A stretch of 64,000 nucleotides of DNA, taken from Spirodela intermedia (lineage: Eukaryota > Streptophyta > Magnoliopsida > Alismatales > Araceae). The stretch spans positions 8,096,721 through 8,160,720 of the forward strand of contig LR746270.1 in assembly GCA_902729315.2 (NCBI GenBank), given 5' to 3'. Made by a program: the position numbers and the translations under genes. A model generated the notes under the pieces. It had not been told where the DNA came from and made no database searches. It saw only the letters and a program-made list of their open reading frames with translations. This document shows, piece after piece, positions 24,830 to 37,698 of this stretch. Numbering within the stretch: position 1 is the stretch's first letter; the number at the start of each line of letters is the position of its first letter.

Positions 24830-25780
24830 TCCGGTAATTTATATTTTAATCGTTTTTATCGTAGGATGAAGAAATGCATTTAAAGTCTTAATATTTTAAA
24901 TATATATTATATCTTATCTTTTCATTTTAATTGACTAATTTTCTTTAAAGTACATATTAAAAATACCTTAAAAAATGTATTCTTGGTTCCCGTTCCTACC
25001 TCGCTCTCAACTCTCTTTCCAAGAAAGTACAATATAATGATAACCTTAATAATTAATGTAATTTTCCCTTATAATTAGATTTTATGAAATCTCTTTTCTC
25101 TTTCAATTAAAAAGACACCTCTTTTTTCTCACTCTAGCATTCTGCTCTTTTTGGTAAGACGTTGAATAGCTCAAGGGTGTTGCCCCCCCCATTCTTGTTG
25201 ACCCACTTAAATTCTTATTGAAAATATTTTTTATACTAAGTTGAAATCCATTTTTTCATTATTATTTTTATTTTAAAATATAAGACCGTAGTTAATGTGA
25301 GAGAGAACACTATATAAATGCTTGCTCGATATAAATTCAAAATTTTCATTTTTTATTTTAAAATATAAAAAATGCAACGAGTGATCCTTTGGGTTTACAA
25401 AAAAAAATATTATAATTAAACTTACGTGCATAAATAGGTAAGTATTTTTCTATAATGAAAAATAGTCGATTATTGTATTTTGAACTTGATAAGAATAAAA
25501 AAATACAAATACTTGTAATATGATAATGATAAATTCCCATCATTATTATCTATGATATTTATACTTTTTTATATCGGTTAAATTAATAATATATGGATCA
25601 CATACAGCGACATTTACGAGAGAGATTACTCGCCAAATATTTTCCAGGACTTTTTGCAAATTGTTTACTGGTGGGGTGGAGTGCGGTAAACTGACCAACC
25701 TGTACAGAAAGGGCATAATTCAAAATAAATATAGTACGAGGGGAATTCTAAGAGGGAAGGGAGGGATCGAATTACTCCGT
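24830..25780. other. AT-rich middle of the divergent galactokinase/TAF6 promoter region
   Basis: No gene or mobile element is seen. The sequence is strongly AT-rich with several short A and T runs, then a pyrimidine-rich stretch (25790-25860) that is probably the TAF6 leader. A weak TATA-like aaatata at about 25729 lies about 200 bases before the TAF6 ATG. Confidence 0.5.
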
Positions 25781-25927
25781 CTGTCCCGCCCTTCTTCCTC
25801 CCCCAGGACTCTCTCTCTAGCTCGCTCTAGCTCTCTCTCTCCCCCTCTCTAGCTCGCTCTCTTGGGGGTAGGCAGGAGCCGAGCTAGAAGGACCTGCCTG
25901 CCTGCTCAACAGACGAAGGGGAGAAGG

Positions 25928-28900
25928 ATGAGCATCGTGCCCAAGGAGTCCATCGAGGTCATCGCCCAGAGCATCGGGATCAACAATCTTTCTTCCGATG
26001 CCGCCCTGGCCCTCGCCCCCGACGTGGAGTACCGTGTCCGTGAGATTATGCAGGTAAATCATCTCCTTGAAATCCTTCGCGGAATCCCGCTGGACGCTTG
26101 ATCTAGGAGTCGCCGCGTCGTTAGGCTGGGGTTCTAAGGAGCCTTACCCTACCTTTTGTTTCATTCATGCATTTTCTTTTACTCTAGCCCTGTATTCGAG
26201 GTTTCTAGAGCGAGCGCTTTCCTCACCAAAAGAAAGAAAAAGAGAGTAAGAATTGGAGCCAACTAAACTGAGCCAGTAATATGCCCTTATATTCAGTATA
26301 ATCATGGTACAATGTGTGAAACTGACGGGAAGTCAAACTTGCAATGCGTTTTCCTCCTTTGTTTGTTCTGGGTTGCTGAATCTCCCCGAGGCGGTGTTAC
26401 TTAGAAAGATGTGAGAAAGACCTAGTGGACGCTTATCTGTGGAGTCTGGAGCATTTAACAAGATGGCATGGTGGTGGTGGGAAACAGAGACCGAGAAGAA
26501 AAACCCTCTTTTTTGAACAAAATATGTTTGAATTATCGGATTGTCGAATGGGAAAATGAAATTTGGTGGCTTGCCCTACACACTACTCTTTCGACCATAA
26601 GGAAGGAGAGGAGTATTTGCGTTTGACAGTAAGAAAACTCTTTTAGGAGAAAGGATGTTCAGTTGTGCGTCACGCTGTTGAGTAGTGATAGCCGACTTGG
26701 TCGTCCATCTGATAGATCTCCGATATGCTCGCCATTTTTTTTCCCAACTAACTCTTCTGGTGTTCACTAGGGATATAGACTGGCGAATTGGTATGAAAGT
26801 TTCTGAAATGAGAAATATTGAATCTATTTCTTCAGTTAAAAGAGGGACTCTGCTTTCCAAAATTAAAAATTGATTCTTTCGTTTTGAAGACGGTTCTGAG
26901 TGCCTCAAGGTCCTACTTTCTTTGTTCTCTAAAATATTTAATCCTCTCACTTGCCGACTAAAATTAATTTCTCTTTTAGGAGGCTATAAAGTGTATGCGC
27001 CATTCAAAGCGAACAACCTTGACAACAGATGATGTGGACAGTGCTCTTAGTTTAAGGAATGTGGAGGTATTTTTTGTTGTTATTGCCTTTTTCCATATCC
27101 ATTTATTTATTTGCGTCTAGTGTCTGAAGTTATATTCTGATGTTTGCCTCTGAGTATTTTTGGTGTTGTACCTGAGATGCGGGCTGGGGGAGGGGATTGA
27201 ATCCGATTCCTTAGAGAAGGATGTCAAATTTAGCCAACAATGGAAAAAAAATAAAACACAAAAGGTGGTAAGTAGTTTGGCTTTGCACACATGCACTCTT
27301 CAAGATCTGTCTTGAGAACCACTACATGCAAGATTTTTGTACTAGTCGTTAGTGCTACTATCAAGATTCTTATGCTGATCACGATGGCAATTCACAATGT
27401 GATAAAAAGTGGTGCAAGACAATGCTTTTGGTGAGAGATCATTTAATATGCATTTATATATTATTGAGGCATTACTTAATTATGAGACGAGGAACTTGAA
27501 GTATTTATGTGTGCATAGAGTCCTAAATGGCGCAAATATTTACACTAAATGTATTGTAATATAAAAATTACTAGAAAATACAAATTAAATTGTAATAAAT
27601 AAAAGGTCATTATTGGATTAGCAATCTATCTAATAAAAATGTCAACATGAATTACAGATGATTTATAATATTGCATATCATTCATATATATATATATGTA
27701 TTTGCATGCGAGTTAATGCAGTAAGTGCTCATGTGTGTCATGTTTTTTTGTGCTCATATGTGCACAAACAAACATTACATGCATTTTATGCAATGACATT
27801 GTTTAGGTGAAGATGCGTTTGATTGGCTTGAACTGGGGGAGACTCGTGTTCTGTTATTGTATGCATTATCTCTATTTACTTTGAATACAATGGGTTGTAC
27901 ATTCCACCTCTTCAAGCCAAAAAGACATTTGTAATTTTCTAAGAGGGTTTTGTTACCGGAGAAATACAGTGATTCAAATAATACTTTTCATACCTTGAAA
28001 AACCTGTGTTATGCAGCTTGTTTTAGTTAACAGAAATGAAATGCTTTCATCCTAAACGAGAATGATGCTTTTTCATCTGAATGTTTAATAAATTTAGTCG
28101 GTTCCATATTTTTTCCCCCCTCCACGCTCATAGTAGCTTGCTTTCCCAGCCAATCTATGGATTTGCCTCTGGTGACCCTTTGAGGTTTAAAAGAGCCGTT
28201 GGGCGTAAGGATCTCTTCTATATTGATGACAAAGAGGTGGACTTAAAAGATGTAAGTGTAAATGTTTAATATTTTGTACTATTCATTTTACTCTGATATA
28301 TTTGCCCTTTTTTGACCGTTCCATTGCTTATCAGGTAATTGAAGCGCCTCTGCCAAAAGCCCCACTTGACACTGCAGTTGTAGTTCACTGGTTAGCTATT
28401 GAGGGTGTACAGCCAGCGATTCCTGAAAATGTGGCTATGGAAGGTAAATGATTAAGTTAGAGTTTATATAGTTGCTCGTCTTCCTTGGCATATGTCTACT
28501 ACTTGTCTTTCCAAACTTCTTTTCGAAAGGAAAAAGGATATGCGTTCTCCAGAACAATATTTGATCATTTTTTACCATACATCTGATCTTTGTTTAATAT
28601 TGCTAAGATGATGGAATAAATTTCTTTTCCTGATTTGGAAAGAGTTGGATCTCCTTTTAGTTTAATATTTGTAGTATGCTGGGGTAAATTTGATCTTATT
28701 CGAAAATAATGCTGTTGTCGTAATGTGGCGTAGGGTAGATCCTGACATCGTTTTTAAATCTGGCATAGACGGCCCACAATCTGTCTTTCCTTCAGAGGAC
28801 TATATCTTGTTAAATTTTATCAATGGACGAATTATCTGATGAGTAGTTTTTGATTCTGACATTTAGTATCTTTACAATGCTCCCTACTCAGATACTTCCC

Positions 28901-31900
28901 AAACAAAAGGAGATATCAAGCAGCATGGTTTTATTGATTCCTGTTGTTATGTGTATTCTGTGAAAAGTCTGATGGCATTTCTTTGTTAGTGTTTTAAGAT
29001 CAGTAATGTTCTTCCCTGTTTGTGACCTTTCACTGTCATTTTTTTTCCTTGATTCCTTGTACGGTTCTTGTTTTGATGTGTCTGACCTCAGTCATTTGGG
29101 AGCATTTTCTTTATTTTTAAGAAAAATGGCACTCTACGTTTTACTTCTATTTCTCCTAAAAAACTACCCTCTGAAGTCATGTTGCGTATCTTGGATTCAA
29201 TTGAGTCAGAAAGATAGCTACTCAAATTCCTCCAATGAAGTATATGATAAATAAAATTGACAAAGAAAGTTCCCCTGGTTTCCTCTTTCTTCTAGTCTTT
29301 TTATTGGAATTCCCTACTCAAGATTTCAATTATGCCATGATAACTTACATCAAATTATACATGACAAAAAGGCTTGAAAAATAACTGGCGGTGGTAGTTT
29401 GTCATTGCTTGCTCGGCGAATTTTCTCATGTCACGACATGGGAGACTCAATGACAGGAATCGTAATTTCTATTTCATGGCCAAATCAACCGAGGTTCGTT
29501 CAACTTTGAACGGTAAATGTAAGAGGGTGTTGGTCAGTATTATTTTTACTGTCGGCAATCCTGTACAATATCTTGTTTTTGTTCTTTTTGCTTTTGTTAT
29601 TGATTCATAATCTTTCTGTCTTTGTATTCAGCCATTGTGGCTCCTGCAGAGAACAAGAGGCTTGAACACAGAAAAGAAGATGCGCTTCCAGTTGATATCA
29701 AGTTACCAGTCAAGCACGTATTATCCAGAGAGCTGCAGGTGCGTTGAATGAAAAACCAGTCTCTTGTTAACCTATCCTTTCTGTCATCTTTTTCTCTATC
29801 AATCATGACTACAGTCAACTGAGGCAGTCATCTTCAAGGCAGTCTTAAACCTTAGCATAAAAATTTTTCATATTAAGGTTTAAACTCTGATAAAATTGCT
29901 CGATCATATAGTTTGCTTGGTTGGTTAAAGTAGAATTTTCCTTTAAATAATGTAAGTTATATTTGCTTGCTTTCTACAAGGGAAATTTACAGATAAATAT
30001 GTGACGCTCCGATGAAATGTCTTTTCCAGTTGGCATATGTCTATTTGTGTGCCATGTGGAAACGGTATCATATACTGACTGTATTTTCCAATATTACTAT
30101 TTGTGCACTGCCGAGTGTGTAGGGTTTCCAATATCACAATAGTACTATTTGTGGGGCATTCCTGTACATTGAAGAGAAGAGTCAGTATCTGTAGAAGCAA
30201 ATGACCAAAGTGTCCCCAAACGATTTGTTCGGGGAGGGAACAAGGTGGGTCCAGGTTACCAGAAAGAAGAAAGATTACGTGCTGGAGGAGTTCTACATGA
30301 AGATAGTCACAAGGGGATAATTTGGGTTGAATGCTGGGGCACAGATCTGGTCATTGGATTTCAAGGACAGTTAATTTTGTTCCGTCAGTTGCCTTTGTTG
30401 GAAATTAGAAGGAAAAGAGGTTGAAAATGAGGGTATACAGCAATTCTATCGTAAGTAAAATTTAGTGCCTAATAAGCCCTCAGAGTGGTTGATCGCAAGT
30501 CCCTGTAATAAATGAAATGGACGGTGTCACATGATCCAAATTTGAAAACCAGACGCTAAAGCAGATACATGTTAAAATAAATTCAGAAGTTCATTGCATG
30601 TTTCCTGACAATGGGTCCAGTACGATAACGCAGATACACAAGATTTATACCGATCTTTGAACTTTGTTTGCTTATTGCAATTATTCTCTTTTAATTGATG
30701 TCCACTTTTTAATTCTTTTTTGTTTACTGGTGCAGTTATACTTTGATAAGATTACAGAACTGACTACAAACAGATCTGATTCTGTCCTTTTCAAAGAAGC
30801 TTTATCAAGCTTGGCTACTGATTCAGGACTTCATCCATTAGTCCCTTATTTTTCGTATTTTATTGCTGAAGAGGTCAGTTATTCTTTAGTTAAATGTCTC
30901 TTGTATCAATTATGACTTACCAAACGAGTGGTTAATTGCAAATCTGTTGAATGCAGGTTACTCGAAACCTGAATGATCTCTCTCTTCTAGTTGCTCTTAT
31001 GCGTGTTGTACAGAGCCTTCTTCGGAATCCTCACATACATATTGAGCCTTATGTAAGTTTCAAAAAGTTGTGGCACATATATTATTTTTTATGGAAAAAA
31101 TCAGTGAGCATTATCATGGCAAGTAAACAGACAGAAAAACATGTGAAAAATCATCCGATTCATATAATTGACTTTTTGTGTTCGAGTGAAAGTTTCATCT
31201 AAAGGTAGAACTTGATAGATGTTTCAACTATGCCAATTTTTCTTGATAGGGTTTGTGCTTGCTCTAGTATGCGTAGACATGCCTTTTGTGTCTTCAGGGA
31301 TATTCTATAAATTTATTCCGCCTCCAGCTCTCATGAGAAAACTGCATTCTATCAATAAAAATGAATGAGAATCGCTTTGACACTTTATTGACTACGTAAA
31401 ACAAGATACCAAAGGGATTCTTGATAGCTTTTATTAGTTAAATTTGCAGATCAAATTGGCGTTATCCTGAACCAAGGATATTTTAGAAAAGAAGTGGAAG
31501 AAGGAAAGAAAGTTACCTGACAAGGAAAAAAAGAATATGTGGAACCAAAATTTATGTTCCTTTAATAATGGAAATGCAATGTTTGCAATGCAGTATTTTG
31601 GTTAGGATTGGAAGTCTAAAACATGGTCCTTCTTATACTGAATATTTTTTCTAACTCACAACCAACAAGGCAACTGGATGGCGGTGTAAGTTGCTTCTCA
31701 TGTTAACAAGAATCAGGCTTGATCTATTGCAGAATGCCCCGTACGTACCATTTTCTGCTCTTACGGGGATGTGGAAAGTTTCCCACTCTTGCCACTGCTG
31801 CATTTTCCGTCAGTGAAGTCTGATGATGTTGCTTTGTCACCATTGGTGGGTAATGTGGGAGCAGATGTGGGGAAAGGAGAAAAGATTACCATCTGCCTCA

Positions 31901-34888
31901 GACAAAGGTGTGCGTGGCCTCCATGCTCTGCCAGTTTTAATCTGTATGGCTTCTTCAGATCAGAATCATCCCTTGCCAATCTTGTTTTGAGGAAACCAAA
32001 TCTCCACTCTCTCTCACACGGGTACACAGAGATATAGATATTATTCTGTATCGCATTGGTATGCAAAAAGTCGGATCTTGCTGACTCGATTGCATCTCAT
32101 ACTGACTCTGGTGCTACTGATGCAAATCTGTGCATAATAATTTGCAAGAAACAAAATTTCTCTAAAACAATATAACCAGAAACTTGTGAAGTCCTAATAT
32201 GTGTTGAGAATGAGAATCATGATAAATCTGTCAGGATTTTGGAGTTCTGACTCGGAAACTCGAACTTGTGTGTTAGCACATAATTGGCTGATCTGATTCT
32301 GTGGACCATCATGGGAAAGGAATCTATGTTGAGTTTTGTGGTTCGAAATTCCTGTTTAACATATCTAAAAATTGATGTCTTTGGGCTGAGTTTATCGATC
32401 GTGGTCAATACCCGTAACTTCAATGGGCTTTGGGCTTTGTTTTATACATTATCGCGTGTCTATTACGCCCGTTGTATTGTTCCTGGCTCTCCCTATATTT
32501 AACTGCCTCTGTAACTTGGATGAGGTTTTGGGTCAACTCTTTCTGGTCCGACCTAAATCTTTGCACATTATCACAAGTCTATATAACGATTTCTCTTGCC
32601 TGCCTGTTTCCTCCCTATATCTAATTCCGCGCATATCAGTGTAGATCCTCTAACTGGACAGAGTCGAGCTGTTCACCATTACTGAATATGATATCCTTGT
32701 GAGGATAAATCAATAATATGCATTTTTTAGATTTTACATTTATTGAACATTCTTAATATTTAAGTAATCTAGTGGTGAAAGCTGGTCACTGATTCCGATT
32801 CTTGTTTTATCCTCTCGAGACCTGTCACATCTACTACCACTTGCAATAGATTTGATGGATTCTTGAAAACTTCCATTTGGCAAAATTTATATGCAAGATA
32901 CTATAGCTATCTAAAGATTTTTCCTCTGTCGATGTTCTGTAAAGATTTTTCATCTATTGTTGCTTCTCTGGATTTTGTTTTGCTTACCTAACTGCAAACT
33001 TTAGTCGTAGGATTGCTAGTCTTCTAATGATATGGAAGCCCATGCGCTTTTTTCTTTTCGTCTTCATTTTATATTGCCTTATGTCTGTCAATTTTATTTT
33101 ATTTTTTCAGCTGCATCAGCTGATGCCATCTATAATTACGTGCCTTGTGGCCAAGAGATTGGGACACAGACTTGCTGATGACCACTGGGAGCTCAGGGAC
33201 TTCTCTGCAACTCTAGTTGCTTCAATATGCAGAAGGTGAGATTCCTCGGTATATCCTCTCTTTTGGATTCGGCCTCAAATGTTGCAAGTCAAAGGCAGTT
33301 GACCCACCTTTCAGCAACAGTCAAACGCCATGTGATGCTCTTTAATGAGATAGTATGCTTAAGTAGAATCTTGGTAATGCTCAACTTCTTTTGAAGGAAA
33401 TTAGCCTCCTTTAAAATCATGCCCTCCTCATCTTTTATCAACTCCAATTTCCCGAATTTATGGTATCCTGGTGGGAGCAGTAGATTGCCCGTGTTGTGTT
33501 CTGTCTTCCATGTATTGGGTTTTGAAGGCCTACAACAAATCAAACCCTGGCTATTTAGCAGGTTTTAAAAAAAAATTAAATTGTGGCCCATATAAGGGGA
33601 ATAAAAAAGCTTCCTCTTTTGGAAATATTTGATTCATGGTTAGTCTTCCTTTTGGTGTTTTTGCACAGCTATCGAGATAAATTAATTTATTCCACCTGTA
33701 GAAATGTGCTATGAAAATAATAAAAGAAATTTCGGCATCAACATGCCGTTCGTTCTCTCAAAATCTCATGGTACCTTTTCTTTATATATTTTTGATCATA
33801 TAAGTTTCCTCTGTGGGTGTCAAAGATTCTCCACAATGGTCACAGATATCTTCGTTTCTAGTCCAGATTCTTACCGTGTTTTATTCATCCACAGGTTTGG
33901 GCACGTATACCACAATCTCCAGACACGTGTGACCAAGACTCTGCTGAATGCGTTCCTGGACCCCACCAAGGCGATGACCCAGCACTACGGAGCCATTCAA
34001 GGGCTTTCTGCCCTCGGAGCCAATGTGGTAATCTCCTCTCTCCTCCTCCCTCCCTCCACTCAGTAATTCTCCTTCTGGTAAACCATCCAGCCTCATGGAG
34101 GAAAGCAGCCTCATCCTTGTCTCCGTTGCAGGTGAGGCTTCTAATCCTCCCAAACCTCGAGCCTTACTTGAAGCTCCTTGAGCCAGAGATGCTGCTCGAG
34201 AAGCAGAAGAATGAGGTCAAGAGGAACGAGGCTTGGCGGGTCTACGGCGCCCTAATGGTACGATTAATATTTCTTTACATTTTTATTTTTTTGTCTTCGG
34301 AAGCATCTGGGGGGAGAATTACTATGCTTTTATAAGGGAGAATTTGAGATTTTCCTGCATAAACTGATGATGCTTGGTGTGTCTACAGTGCCCCCCCCTA
34401 ATGCTCTAAGTAATATTTTTATATATTTATTTTTTGTCTTCGGAAGCATCTGGGGAAGAATTATTATGCTTTTCTAAAGGAGAAGTTGAGAGTTTCCTGC
34501 ACGAACTGATGGTGCTTGGACGGATTGCGCAGTGTGCTGCAGGTAACTGTGTGTACGAGAGGCTCAAGATGCTTCCAGGTTTGCTCTCCAGGCCGAATCG
34601 CCAGATCTGGAGGGCCAACTCAGGGCTTGATCTTACCATCTCAAGTGAGTGGGATCTGAGATCTCTCTCTCTTTGTCTCTGTCTCTGTCTCTCTGTGTGC
34701 TTATTTATTTATTCTAATCATATGATCAATCAATTATCACATCGATCATCCCAAGAGCATCATGATGCCATGCTTGTGATCGACCAACAGTTTTATTCTA
34801 ATCACTACTGCTAGCCGTTGATGTTATTTCTCCAATGCCGGAACTTGTTCAGTGCCTGGTATCCCTCTGTTTTAGAGTAAGAAAACAG

Positions 34889-34939
<51 letters not shown>

Positions 34940-35408
34940 CTTACTGAATCATGTCATCAATAATATATGACGAAAAAATCTTATTGTCATAATCTTTTTT
35001 CTGTATAACCTCTCACAGACAAGTGATGGAATGATTCTCTGGGAGCTGACTAAATGTTTTCGCTTCTCCTGTCTGTGTTCGATCCCAGACAAGCGCAAGC
35101 CATCAAACTCAGACCTCTTGGGGCATCAGCCGCCCCTGAAGAAACTCGCCACCGCCGCCCCCGCCGCCGTGTCCATCCCCACAAAGAAAGACATCTCCGC
35201 GGCGGTGCAGGCTGGCGGCGCCGCCACCATCTCTGGGCAGCTGCCGAGCAGAAGGGAGTGGCCCACCGGAGGAGATGGGTCGAGGGCCCTCACTGTGGCA
35301 TGGAAGGAGGAGGTGGACGCTGGCGATCTGCTGTGCTCCCTCTTCGAGCTCTTCGGAGAGGGGATCCTCTCCTTCATCCAGCCCCCTGAGCTCTCCCTCT
35401 TCCTCTGA
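25928..35408 (+). CDS. TAF6: TFIID subunit 6 (TAF6)
   Basis: TAF6 is a core TFIID (and, in some species, SAGA-type) subunit that pairs with TAF9 through a histone fold and scaffolds the complex in the nucleus. There are twelve exons: 25928-26053, 26980-27066, 28150-28251, 28335-28443, 29632-29738, 30736-30873, 30957-31052, 33111-33235, 33895-34027, 34132-34257, 34533-34644 and 35089-35408, giving 526 residues (Arabidopsis TAF6 is about 549). All phases close. The histone fold occupies about residues 1-71 ([18 protein letters not shown], then [20 protein letters not shown]). The TAF6 linker follows ([33 protein letters not shown]). A HEAT-repeat domain spans about residues 190-400 ([42 protein letters not shown]-type helices). 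The C-terminal exon is low-complexity and Ala/Pro-rich, ending [11 protein letters not shown]. The ATG at 25928 is the family start. Introns carry a partial duplication (34285-34532) and a TA repeat. Confidence 0.97.
34285..34532. repeat. Duplicated 3' end of TAF6 intron 10
   Basis: Copy 1 (34285-34388) and copy 2 (34428-34532) share gtcttcggaagcatctgggg, gcttt(t/c)(t/a)a(t)aagg, tttcctgca(t/c)(a/g)aactgat and (a/g)tgcttgg at a 143-144 base offset. Copy 2 ends at the real acceptor of exon 11. Copy 1 also ends in an AG (gtgtctacag). Confidence 0.85.
34892..34938. repeat. (TA)n microsatellite in TAF6 intron 11
   Basis: An uninterrupted TA tract of about 46 bases between the last two TAF6 exons. 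Confidence 0.95.
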
Positions 35409-35432
35409 CCCAACGAAAGAAGGATTGGCATG

Positions 35433-35905
35433 CATCTCTCTCTCTCTCTCTCTCTATGTATCATAAATTAAATATCACCTTGGTTCACATTTTTCATTTT
35501 CTTTGCATGCCCCTCACCCACTAATTCTTTTTCTTCTCTCTCTCTCTCTCTCTCTCTCTTACTGGGCATTGTCAGTCTACTCTTATCTCTTTGTCCGAAA
35601 AATAGGGGCATATCTGTATCATATTATCTTGGTTCCTATTTTCTTTATGCCCCCGTAACTCTCTCTCTCTCTCTCTCTCGCTTTCTTTCTCTAATTGGGC
35701 ATTGGGCAGCCTGCTCTTCTCTCCCTCTTATTCTCACTAACAGGGGATTATCTCTATCATATTATCTTGGTTTCTATTTTCTTTATGCCCCCACTAACCT
35801 CTCTCTGTTTCTCGCACTTCTTGGGCATTAGGCAGTGTCTGCTCTACCCTCTCTCTGAGGAACAGGGGTATAGCTGTATCATATTATCCTTGTTTCCGGG
35901 GTATA
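35433..35905. repeat. Minisatellite downstream of TAF6, about 3.5 units
   Basis: Units of about 122-138 bases each contain a CT tract, tgggcatt(g/a)(g)gcag, ctgctct, aggggnatat/atta, tatcatattatc(t/c)t and ttctttatgccccc. The gggcat anchors lie near 35564, 35697 and 35823. The first unit is degenerate. The array begins only 25 bases after the TAF6 stop codon, so part is probably in the 3' UTR. Confidence 0.85.
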
Positions 35906-35989
35906 TCTCTCTCTCCTCTGGTATGCGCCAAGTGAGAAAAGATGGCTTGGGATAATGGGCTATACTGGGTCCAATTTGAGCGGCCTTCG

Positions 35990-36275
35990 GGGTGTAAGGC
36001 GAGGGTGTAAGCTCACCTTTGGCGCGTATACTCCCCCACCTCCGGAAAGGCTACTTTCCCCCGCTCTTATCCATGCACGGGCCGTTAGGGCTTAAATGGG
36101 CCAAATGGGGCAAATGGGGCAAATGGGTCAAATGGGCTGAATTTTAAGGGCCCCTGGGGGTGTAATACGACGGAGGTACGCTCACCTGCCGTGCTTCCCC
36201 ACGTACTGGGCGTCTCCTTTCCCGCGCTTTTTTCCACCATAACCACCGACCGTTAGGGAACGGAGTGACAGAGGA
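35990..36275. repeat. Tandemly duplicated upstream region of the exonuclease-fold gene
   Basis: Segment 1 (about 35990-36093) and segment 2 (about 36155-36262) share the order ggggtgtaa, g(c/g)gagg, gctcacct, ctttccc(c)cgct, cca and ccgttaggg at an offset of about 167 bases. The intervening bases contain a 9-bp array (36094-36138). Confidence 0.7.
36094..36138 (+). promoter_or_regulatory. Five perfect-period 9-bp repeats (AAATGGGGC type)
   Basis: There are five consecutive 9-mers: aaatgggcc, aaatggggc, aaatggggc, aaatgggtc and aaatgggct. The first carries TGGGCC, a TCP/site II core, and the last carries TGGGCT. They lie 173-217 bases upstream of the ATG of the exonuclease-fold gene. Confidence 0.75.
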
Positions 36276-36310
36276 AGGAAGGGTCTCTCGTCCTTCCCCG
36301 CTGAAGAACT

Positions 36311-37276
36311 ATGGAAGGAAGAACCACCAGGAACTCCAGGGTTACTCCTGATCGTCCTCCGGCGGCGATGGGGAGTGGTGGCGGCGCCGCCGGCAGCATC
36401 TCTGACGTCAGTAACGACATCTTCGTCTTCGAAGTCTTTGGGCGGCGCGTCTCTGCCACAGTCACCCGGCGGCAAAAATCCGTGCGCCGGTGGATCCACC
36501 AAGTCCTCCACATCCATCGGAACTGCTACCGTCGCGGCGATCTCGTGGCCGGCCTCGGTGTGCAATGGCGGTCCGATCCCTGGAACGCGGGGAGGGAGCC
36601 CGTTGCCACCATCCAGATCTGCGTCGACCGCCGCTGCCTCGTCTTCCAGGTTGCGTATTTACTGCCAAATACTCTTCTCTTCTCTTCTCAAGAACCGATC
36701 CGATTCCTCTCGTGAGAAACCTCGAGCTCGATTTGCGATCGTCTTCTTCCATAGATTCCATCTTGTTCTTGCCGCATTAGGTTCACATCAACATTATCAT
36801 GTAGCGATCTCTCTTTAGAGAAGAAGCACGAAAGCTTCTTGATCCATGGATATGGGATTGTTCTGACCGAAATAGGGTTTCTGAGTCCTAATTTCTGTCT
36901 CGGGAGGAATCAGATCAGCCGCGCAGGGAAGGCACCGAGGGCTCTGGAGAGGTTCCTGGCAGACCCCTCCGTGACCTTCGTTAACGTGGGTATCGCCGCC
37001 TTCCAGAGGAGGCTCCAGGAGCACTGGGAATTGAGCGTGATCAGAGCTGTCGATCTGCGGTGGCGTGCTTCGATCGGGAGGGCCTCCTTGCAGCAGATGG
37101 CGTCTAACTTTCTCGGCTGGGACACGCGCCTGGAGGACCTGAAGCCGCCGGGGGTGGGGCTGAGCGACTGGGAAGCCGAGTCGCTCGACGAGGGGCAGAT
37201 CAGGTACGCGTGCTTGCATGCTTACACCTCCTTCCTCCTGGAAAAGAGATTCCGGGAGCTCTGTGGCTCTTCTTAG
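36311..37276 (+). CDS. Werner-type 3'-5' exonuclease-fold protein, catalytic residues lost
   Basis: Two exons, 36311-36649 and 36914-37276, encode 233 residues; the intron is phase 0. The fold is that of the DEDD 3'-5' exonuclease domain (DNA_pol_A_exo1, Werner exonuclease-like), a family expanded in plants. Recognisable landmarks are VAGLGVQWRSD (motif I), REPVATIQICVDRRCLVFQ, RFLADPSVTFVNVGI (motif II strand), AVDLR, LSDWEAESLDEGQIRYACLH (motif III) and AYTSF. Active members have DxE in motif I, Asp in motif II and YxxxD in motif III. Here these are Gly83 and Gln85, Phe143 by my alignment, and His215 after Tyr211. All four metal-binding acids are replaced while the fold landmarks are kept, so nuclease activity is very unlikely. 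A nucleic-acid or protein-binding role is inference. The ATG at 36311 is the first in frame; Met20 is an alternative. The ORF is otherwise intact with no stop codons, so it does not look like a plain pseudogene. Confidence 0.85.
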
Positions 37277-37408
37277 ATCACATTCCTGGACAGTGCGAGC
37301 GAGAGAGAGAGAGGGTTGAAGGGTTGGTCCTGTGGATTTTGACTTCAGTGTGCATCTGCATAATTCATCTGTTATTCAACAGGAGTGAATGTTGGATGTA
37401 TATGTTTA

Positions 37409-37442
<34 letters not shown>

Positions 37443-37698
37443 GGAGAGAGAGAGGAGCTTTTGAAGGGGGTTCTAAGGCGTTGACTTCAGATCCATCTAC
37501 GTTATTTTTGCAATAATCGTGCTCGAATAGAGACCATGATCCTGATGTGTAGAGAAAGAGAGATTATGGGCCTACATCGTGGATTAGTTCTACATGGAAG
37601 GGCCCAGTGACCCCCATGTATGTGGGCCACATTTAAAATGGGCCGGGCTAAGGCCTGGGTAGAGATTTGTAGAAGAGGATGGTGCGTATCCGTCTCGC
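37277..37698. other. Downstream spacer with GT/GA repeat and GGGCC motifs
   Basis: This contains a (GT)n(GA)n tract at about 37410-37454 and four GGGCC/GGGCCC-type motifs between 37568 and 37650 (tatgggcct, aagggccca, tgtgggcca, aatgggccg). No gene is seen. Confidence 0.6.
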
